Positions 59,027 to 64,000 of a stretch of 64,000 nucleotides of DNA are shown here, piece after piece (the first letter of the stretch is position 1; each line of letters begins with the position of its first letter). The stretch comes from Rosistilla ulvae (GTDB lineage Bacteria; Planctomycetota; Planctomycetia; Pirellulales; Pirellulaceae), in assembly GCF_007741475.1 (NCBI RefSeq), contig NZ_CP036261.1:186001-250000 (forward strand), given 5' to 3'. Under the pieces are notes generated by a model that had not been told where the DNA came from, searched no databases, and was given only the letters and a program-made list of their open reading frames with translations. The translations under genes were made by a program, and so were the position numbers.

Positions 59027-60547
59027 TCATCGTAAGAAGAGATGATAGACCGGGTTGGCCGTTTCGTCGGCGTAGCGGTAGCCCAAGGTGTCGATGAAGT
59101 CGGCAAAGGCCTGCAGTTCTTCATCGGGAACCTGGATGCCTACCAGGATCCTACCGTAATCGGCGCCTTGATTGCGGTAATGGAAAAGACTGATGTTCCA
59201 GCTCGGATGCATGCTGGACAGAAACCGGACCAGCGCGCCGGGACGTTCGGGAAATTCGAAGCGATAGAGCCGCTCGTTTCCCACGAGCCGGCTGCGGCCG
59301 CCGACCATATAACGCAAGTGCTCTTTGGCCAGTTCATCATCCTTCAGGTCCAACGCGGCGAAGCCTTCGGTGGCGAGCGATTGTTGAATCTCGGGCAGCT
59401 CCTCGCGGCTGCTGATCGCCAGACCGACCAGCACATGGGCTTCGCGTTCATCGGAGATGCGGTAGCTGAACTCGGTGACATTCCGCTGCCCAATCGTCTG
59501 GCACAATCGCTTGAAGTTGCCCCGTTGCTCGGGAATCGTGACTGCCAGTAGCGCTTCGCGTTCTTCACCCGCTTCAGCCCGTTCGGCGACAAACCGCAGC
59601 CGGTCGAAGTTCATGTTCGCGCCACAGGTGATCGCCACCAGACTTTCGCCTTGCAGACCGTGCTGCGCGATGTATTGCTTCATTCCGGCGATCCCCATCG
59701 CCCCAGCAGGTTCCAAGATGCTGCGGGTATCTTCAAAGGCATCTTTGATGGCGGCGCAGACCGCGTCGGTATCGACGGACACAAAACCATCGACCAATTC
59801 CCGCGTCAATCGGAACGTTTCGGTGCCAACGATTTTGACCGCCGTGCCATCGGAAAAGAGTCCCACATCGTGCAGCGGGACCACGCTGCCGGCATCGATC
59901 GACTGGATCATCGCGTCGGAATCGCCCATCTGTACGCCGATGACTTTGATCTCGGGGCGAACCGCTTTGATATAGGCAGCGACGCCAGAGATCAGCCCGC
60001 CACCGCCGATCGCCACAAACACGGCATGGATCGGATGCTGGTGCTGACGCAGGATTTCCATCCCGATCGTTCCCTGACCCGCGATCACATCGGGATCATC
60101 AAAGGGATGCACAAAGACATATCCATGTTGTTTTTCGAGCTCCAGCGCGTGCGAATAGGCGTCGGAATAACTGTCGCCCTGCAGAACGATCTGAGCTCCC
60201 AAGTCGCGGACGGCGTCGGACTTCAATTTCGGCGTTGTCACCGGCATCACGACGACAGCTTGACACCCTAGCTGGCGGGCACTGAGTGCGACCCCTTGCG
60301 CATGGTTTCCCGCCGAAGCGCATACCACGCCGCGTGCCAGCTCCGCCGAGGAGAGTCGTGACATCTTGTTGTACGCGCCGCGCAATTTGAAACTGTGGAC
60401 CGGTTGCGTATCCTCGCGTTTCAGCCAGACCCGATTGCCCAACCGCATGGACAATTTGTTCGCCAGTTCCAGTGGCGATTCGATCGCGACATCGTAGACG
60501 CGGGCGTTGAGTATCCGCTGTAAATATTCCAACAAGCGTTTATCCAT
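59027..60547 (-). CDS. ilvA: Biosynthetic threonine ammonia-lyase
   Basis: A 506-residue enzyme read from ATG 60547; the open frame extends further upstream only through repeat DNA. The PLP-lysine lies in 'HSFKLRGAYN', the Gly-rich loop is 'AIGGGGLISGVAAYI', and two C-terminal ACT-like domains (about 330-506) are visible ('EQRGNFKRLCQTIG', 'ERPGALVRFLSSMHPSWNISLFHYRNQG'). Length is near E. coli IlvA (514). It deaminates threonine to 2-oxobutanoate, the first committed step to isoleucine, and is feedback-inhibited through the ACT domains. Divergent from no close gene; upstream is a 490-bp repeat-rich gap. Confidence 0.96.
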   Translation of the reverse strand: MDKRLLEYLQRILNARVYDVAIESPLELANKLSMRLGNRVWLKREDTQPVHSFKLRGAYNKMSRLSSAELARGVVCASAGNHAQGVALSARQLGCQAVVVMPVTTPKLKSDAVRDLGAQIVLQGDSYSDAYSHALELEKQHGYVFVHPFDDPDVIAGQGTIGMEILRQHQHPIHAVFVAIGGGGLISGVAAYIKAVRPEIKVIGVQMGDSDAMIQSIDAGSVVPLHDVGLFSDGTAVKIVGTETFRLTRELVDGFVSVDTDAVCAAIKDAFEDTRSILEPAGAMGIAGMKQYIAQHGLQGESLVAITCGANMNFDRLRFVAERAEAGEEREALLAVTIPEQRGNFKRLCQTIGQRNVTEFSYRISDEREAHVLVGLAISSREELPEIQQSLATEGFAALDLKDDELAKEHLRYMVGGRSRLVGNERLYRFEFPERPGALVRFLSSMHPSWNISLFHYRNQGADYGRILVGIQVPDEELQAFADFIDTLGYRYADETANPVYHLFLR

Positions 60548-61037
60548 CGTGGGCTCTCGCAGTTTGCATCTCTTCGGAGCACTCGCTCCCGTTGCACCTC
60601 TCCTCGGGCAACCGCCCTTCAAACAATCCCAGCATATGCCAAATCGCCCCCGAGCGATTGGGGGCCTTGGTCCCCAAGCCAAATCCATTGCTTGAGAATT
60701 TTCAGTGGGGAATCCCAGCAGGAAATCCCAGTCCCAGCGGGGACAGTCTACATTTCCGGGGAGAACGCCAGCCCGTCCAGAGAGCGAGTTTCGTACCACC
60801 TGAAAACAGGCTCTGTCCCCGAATTGTTTTCAGTCCCAGCGGGGACAGTCTACATTTTCGGGGAGAACGCCTGCCCGTCCAGAGAGCGAGTTTTGTACCA
60901 CCTGAAAACAGGCTCTGCCCCCGAATTGTTTTACTGTCTCGTTGGCAGACACCACCCTGAAGAGCCTGGATGGCAATACTAGATGTGCGGGTAACCGCAA
61001 GGCGGTGTGGCGACACTGGCCTCGCTGCTTTCCGGTT
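60548..61037. other. Gap with a 102-bp tandem repeat
   Basis: No gene is credible in these 490 bases. It contains a tandem duplication at 60729-60932, a small hairpin at about 60657-60678 (TTGGGGG...TCCCCAA), and otherwise nothing clear. It must hold the ilvA promoter, somewhere near 60560-60720. Confidence 0.6.
60729..60932. repeat. Tandem duplication, two 102-bp units
   Basis: Units 60729-60830 and 60831-60932 are almost identical (a few substitutions). Each starts with CAGTCCCAGCGGGGACAGTC, followed by a GGGGAGAACG phrase and CCTGAAAACAGGC, which is itself a small palindrome. The phrase is a dispersed repeat type seen in Rhodopirellula-like genomes, as far as I can recall. It is non-coding; its antisense reads as an open frame only by chance. 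Confidence 0.85.
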
Positions 61038-62954
61038 TTACTGAGCAATGAAATGGATCGCTTCGCCGCTTCGAGCGGTCAGGGGGATCTCGAGCGTTTT
61101 GCTGGCAGCGACCGGTTCGTTGCGGATCGCGACGTGGGTCCGCGTGGTGACTTGCGGGTCGTGCGAATAGCGTCGGGCCGTAAAAGACTGCTCGTCGTTG
61201 AGGAAGTCCAACGGTACCGACAAGGTGCGCGGTTTGTCGCCGTTCATCGCTCCCAAGAACCAATCCTTTCCGCTGCGACGAGCGATGACGGCAAACTCGC
61301 CAATCTCTCCTTGCAAGACGCGGGTCTCGTCCCAGACGACGGGCAGTTCCCGATAGAACTCCAGTTCCGGTTCGTCGCCGATCCGGCCTTCTGCCGTTGC
61401 CCCGGGACCGGCGGGGCGATCGTACCAGTAGAGGAATTGCCAAGGGCTGTAGAAGCAGACACCTTTGGCTAATTGAAAGGCGTGATTGGCGTTCCGCGTC
61501 ACGCGGTTGTTGAAGTAGCAGATCGTATGATCCCCTGCGCCGCAGATCATTCGCGTGAACAGAATCCGCAGCGTCTGCTGGTTCGACGGCGACGTTTCGT
61601 CACCGCCGATTCCCTCCTGAGTCATCAGGTTGGGATAGGTCCGCTCATAGCCGGTCGGTCGGTATTCATCGTGAATGTCGACCATCAATCGATGGTCGGC
61701 GGCTTTGCGCACCGCGTCGTGCAACCACCGCGTCCACTTCTGCGGACCGACGTTTACGAATCCGTATTTGACTCCCGCGATGCCCCATTCTTGATAGAGG
61801 TCGAGGACTTGGTCGAGCTGTTTTTCCAGCGCTCGCCGGTTTACATAGACGATGATTCCGATCCCGTGCTGTTTGCCGTACCGGATCACTTCGTGAAGAT
61901 CCAATGGCCCGGCGGATCGTTTTGGATCGACGGTGATCGTCGACGCGTCCGACGAATCGTCGTATTCATGTCCGTACCAACCGGCGTCGTATTCGACGAA
62001 CTGCAACCCGTTGGCTACCGCGAAATCGATGCAGGCCTTTCCGCCGGCGGTAGTCAACGTCACCTCGCGGATGACTTTGCCGGGGCGAATCCAGGAGGTA
62101 TCTTCGATCGCACAGGGATCGTTCAAGTTCAAGCTCAAGGCGTTGTTGTTAAGCAGCTCCGCCGGCGAATCGGCGACCATCACGTAACGCCAGGGCGTCG
62201 TTACGCCTCCCTTGCAAACAACTTCGCTGGCCAGTTGAGCCTGCAACGCGTTGTCGACACCTTCGACAGGTTCCAACCGCATACGAGCGTAATCGACAAG
62301 CCGCGCTTCGCCGACGGCGAGGTACATATCTTTGCGAGCCGACAGAACCAACGGGCGTTCGCAATCCTTCTTCACTTCTTGCAACTTCGTCTGTTCGTAG
62401 ACGCCTTGTGCCGAATAGACGGGCCAACATTTGTGATTTCCAGTAAACCGGAACTCGGTCTGCTCCCGCTGGATCACAAAGTCTTTTAAGGCATCCTGGT
62501 CGGGAATATGGTAGGCGAAGGCGACTCCTGCGTTGTAGGCGCGGACACGCAGCGTCATCCGCCGCGGCGGTTGTTGCGAATCGATAAGATCGATCTCGGC
62601 GTGGCGGTAGTTGTCGCGAATCGAACTCCGCTCGCCATAGACGGGACTCCACGTCGAATCGTGCGAACTGGTTCGCACCGCTTGAACCTGAAACCCATCC
62701 GACAGCGACGGGGCGGCTCGCAGCGCCAACCCTAAACGCGACGGCTCGATCACCTGTTCGCCCGATGCGAGTACGGAATAGCGAAGGGTGCCGTCGGAAC
62801 AATCCAACCGTAGCGACAATCGATCGTCGGGCGAAGCGACAGCGACCGACTGAGGCTGCGGATCAGCCGCCGCCAGATTCACGTGAACCCCAAGTCCTAC
62901 CAAGCTGAAGAGAAGCGTCCGAAGCAAACCAACACGAAGCATTCGAGAAACCAT
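61038..62954 (-). CDS. Glycoside hydrolase family 97
   Basis: A 638-residue secreted enzyme read from ATG 62954; TTG 63011 is an alternative. A signal peptide (LLRTLLFSLVGLGVHVNLAAA) is followed by the N-terminal beta-sandwich and the catalytic barrel. 'LMVDIHDEYRPTG' supplies an Asp in the nucleophile position of the retaining subfamily, and 'NLMTQEGIGGDE' the acid/base Glu, with 'RTYPNLMTQE' typical of GH97. Activity is alpha-glucosidase or alpha-galactosidase-like; the Asp in DIHD points to the retaining (alpha-galactosidase-type) branch, to be treated as inference. It would act in the periplasm on oligosaccharides. Confidence 0.93.
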   Translation of the reverse strand: MVSRMLRVGLLRTLLFSLVGLGVHVNLAAADPQPQSVAVASPDDRLSLRLDCSDGTLRYSVLASGEQVIEPSRLGLALRAAPSLSDGFQVQAVRTSSHDSTWSPVYGERSSIRDNYRHAEIDLIDSQQPPRRMTLRVRAYNAGVAFAYHIPDQDALKDFVIQREQTEFRFTGNHKCWPVYSAQGVYEQTKLQEVKKDCERPLVLSARKDMYLAVGEARLVDYARMRLEPVEGVDNALQAQLASEVVCKGGVTTPWRYVMVADSPAELLNNNALSLNLNDPCAIEDTSWIRPGKVIREVTLTTAGGKACIDFAVANGLQFVEYDAGWYGHEYDDSSDASTITVDPKRSAGPLDLHEVIRYGKQHGIGIIVYVNRRALEKQLDQVLDLYQEWGIAGVKYGFVNVGPQKWTRWLHDAVRKAADHRLMVDIHDEYRPTGYERTYPNLMTQEGIGGDETSPSNQQTLRILFTRMICGAGDHTICYFNNRVTRNANHAFQLAKGVCFYSPWQFLYWYDRPAGPGATAEGRIGDEPELEFYRELPVVWDETRVLQGEIGEFAVIARRSGKDWFLGAMNGDKPRTLSVPLDFLNDEQSFTARRYSHDPQVTTRTHVAIRNEPVAASKTLEIPLTARSGEAIHFIAQ

Positions 62955-63055
62955 ATTGAGTGTGAGCAGAAAACAAAAACGCCTTTCATTGATTGGGACG
63001 AAAGACGTCAATCAGAACATTCACAATGCGTTTGCGAATGCGTATGTAAAAGCAG

Positions 63056-63550
63056 CTACTCCGTCAACTGGAACGCCTCGAGCTGGTTCTCACCATCTGT
63101 AGAAACGGTGATCTCCAGTCCCGACTTTTCAAAATCGGAAAACTGTTTAGGAACGAAGTTCTTCTCCGTCACACTTCCTGGTTCGCCGACTTCTGCAACG
63201 ATGTTCCCAGCCTTATCCACCATCGCAATCTTCTTGATGGCAACGCGATGCGTCCCTTCGGTCAGGCCATCGCCGGGATCAAACGTTTGCACCTCGAAAC
63301 GTCCTTGGTCATCGGTCACCGCCGAACCCGGTTTTCCCTCGGGAGCTATGGGTTGGAAGAGCACAGTAGCTTGCGGGAGCGGTTCGCCATCCAGAAGAAC
63401 CTGTCCCGAAACGGGATATACCGGCGGGCGATCCCGCGTCCAGCGGTCGCTTTTACGACCACCGCACCCAACAAAAAGAACAAGCGGTGCGGCGCAGAGC
63501 AGAAACCCAAGGGGGCGAAGAGAGAAAAGCATCATCAAAAGCACTTTCAC
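63056..63550 (-). CDS. Small lipoprotein with carboxypeptidase-regulatory-like/transthyretin fold
   Basis: A 164-residue product from GTG 63550 (ATG 63535 is an alternative). A lipoprotein signal ends in the lipobox 'LFVGCGG'. 'YPVSGQVLLDGEPLPQATVLFQPI' and 'GSAVTDDQGRFEV' are the repeated beta-strand pattern of carboxypeptidase-regulatory-like domains. Planctomycetes commonly encode such a lipoprotein next to a DUF1559 protein, as here. The gene lies between the GH97 and the DUF1559 fragment on the same strand. Confidence 0.88.
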   Translation of the reverse strand: MKVLLMMLFSLRPLGFLLCAAPLVLFVGCGGRKSDRWTRDRPPVYPVSGQVLLDGEPLPQATVLFQPIAPEGKPGSAVTDDQGRFEVQTFDPGDGLTEGTHRVAIKKIAMVDKAGNIVAEVGEPGSVTEKNFVPKQFSDFEKSGLEITVSTDGENQLEAFQLTE

Positions 63551-63582
63551 AACAGGCTGGATTAAACGTGATAAAGGCGAAT

Positions 63583-64000
63583 CTACAATTTATTGACTTC
63601 ACCACCATCGCGCGAGCCCAACGCACCCCAAACGCCATAAGGACTGGTGCCCGATGTGACCGCGGGGAGAGAGAGGTTTCCCGAATCGATGGTTTCGGTG
63701 ATGAAACGAACGGCCCCATCGGCCAGCACAACCTGGACACCACCTGGATGACGACTGGAAGAGGTGTAGATTCCGCCACCAGCTTGCGAGCTGCAGGTGG
63801 CTTGGTTCGGAGGCAAGATCGTCGTGACCGCACAATAACCTGGACGCCCGTCCTGCCAGCGTTGCCCATGGCAGCGGAATTGCGCGATCACCGAACCCGA
63901 GGTGTATTGACCGTTGACCAAATAGCCGCGACAGGCCAAAGGATCATTGGTCGAATTCGCCACGGCGCGACCCAGCCGCGAACTTTCGGGCGAGATCAAG
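63583..64000 (-). CDS. DUF1559 domain protein, C-terminal part (5' end outside window)
   Basis: The reading frame is open to the window edge, so the gene starts beyond 64000. The visible end has 'SSRHPGGVQVVLADGAVRFITETID' and 'GVWGALGSRDGGEV', the DUF1559 C-terminal signature. It is followed after 32 bp by the small lipoprotein, a familiar planctomycete pairing. No function is proposed. Confidence 0.9.
   Translation of the reverse strand, partial: LISPESSRLGRAVANSTNDPLACRGYLVNGQYTSGSVIAQFRCHGQRWQDGRPGYCAVTTILPPNQATCSSQAGGGIYTSSSRHPGGVQVVLADGAVRFITETIDSGNLSLPAVTSGTSPYGVWGALGSRDGGEVNKL

Noticed and set aside
60548-60799. N-terminal extension of ilvA
   Set aside because: The extension reads through the repeat unit; IlvA homologues start near MDKRLLEYL.
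1-64000. tRNA, rRNA, CRISPR array, insertion sequence or prophage
   Set aside because: None of the hallmark structures or enzymes was recognised by reading the sequence; a tRNAscan/Infernal or ISfinder run would be needed to exclude small ones.

Overview
The window is a contig interior from a planctomycete, most likely a member of the Rhodopirellula/Rosistilla-like Pirellulaceae (family-level placement is inference). The signs are truncated DUF1559 (prepilin-like, 'DGSVRF' tail) genes at both window edges, paired BatA/von Willebrand A membrane proteins, a secreted DUF1080 protein, a moderately high GC content with frequent GTG/TTG starts, and dispersed short inverted repeats of the kind that litter these genomes.

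Positions 1144-36849 look like one large biosynthetic and export island. It opens with a complete efflux set: a TolC-like outer-membrane protein convergent with a MacB-type transporter, a MacA-type adaptor and a SyrD/PvdE-type cyclic-peptide exporter. Six glycosyltransferases or glycosyltransferase-like genes and a further GT2 run rightwards (8187-17144), with a PAPS sulfotransferase on the other strand. The centre is a ~2957-residue single-module polyketide synthase (KS-AT-DH-cMT-ER-KR-ACP-thioester reductase). It is followed by a condensation-fold acyltransferase, another GT2 paralogous to the one before the PKS, and a two-gene operon of an NRPS (FAAL-PCP-C-A-PCP, adenylation pocket resembling glycine) and a FOXRED2-like flavoprotein. 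My reading is that the island makes and exports a glycosylated, possibly sulfated and acylated lipid or lipopeptide. Enzyme order and product are inference.

Positions 37084-38654 hold an unknown secreted protein and a periplasmic peroxiredoxin. Positions 39031-47399 are a leftward flagellar block: flbD, motA, motB, fliL, fliN, fliO, then (after an opposite-strand MORN-repeat gene) fliP, fliQ, fliR, flhB. fliM is absent from the block.

Positions 47666-53002 carry two large vWA-type membrane proteins separated by a small acidic coiled-coil protein and a 530-bp gap. That gap contains a good rho-independent terminator and a long hairpin on the + strand without a + strand gene, a candidate non-coding RNA.

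The right end holds ordinary genes: a DUF1080 lipoprotein with a Glu/Lys/Ala/Pro tail, YceI, a multi-pass membrane protein, DUF4416, a class I/II aminotransferase, a RelE/ParE-like toxin-antitoxin pair, biosynthetic threonine ammonia-lyase (ilvA), a GH97 glycosidase, a small lipoprotein and the second DUF1559 fragment. No rRNA, tRNA, CRISPR array, insertion sequence or phage gene was recognised.
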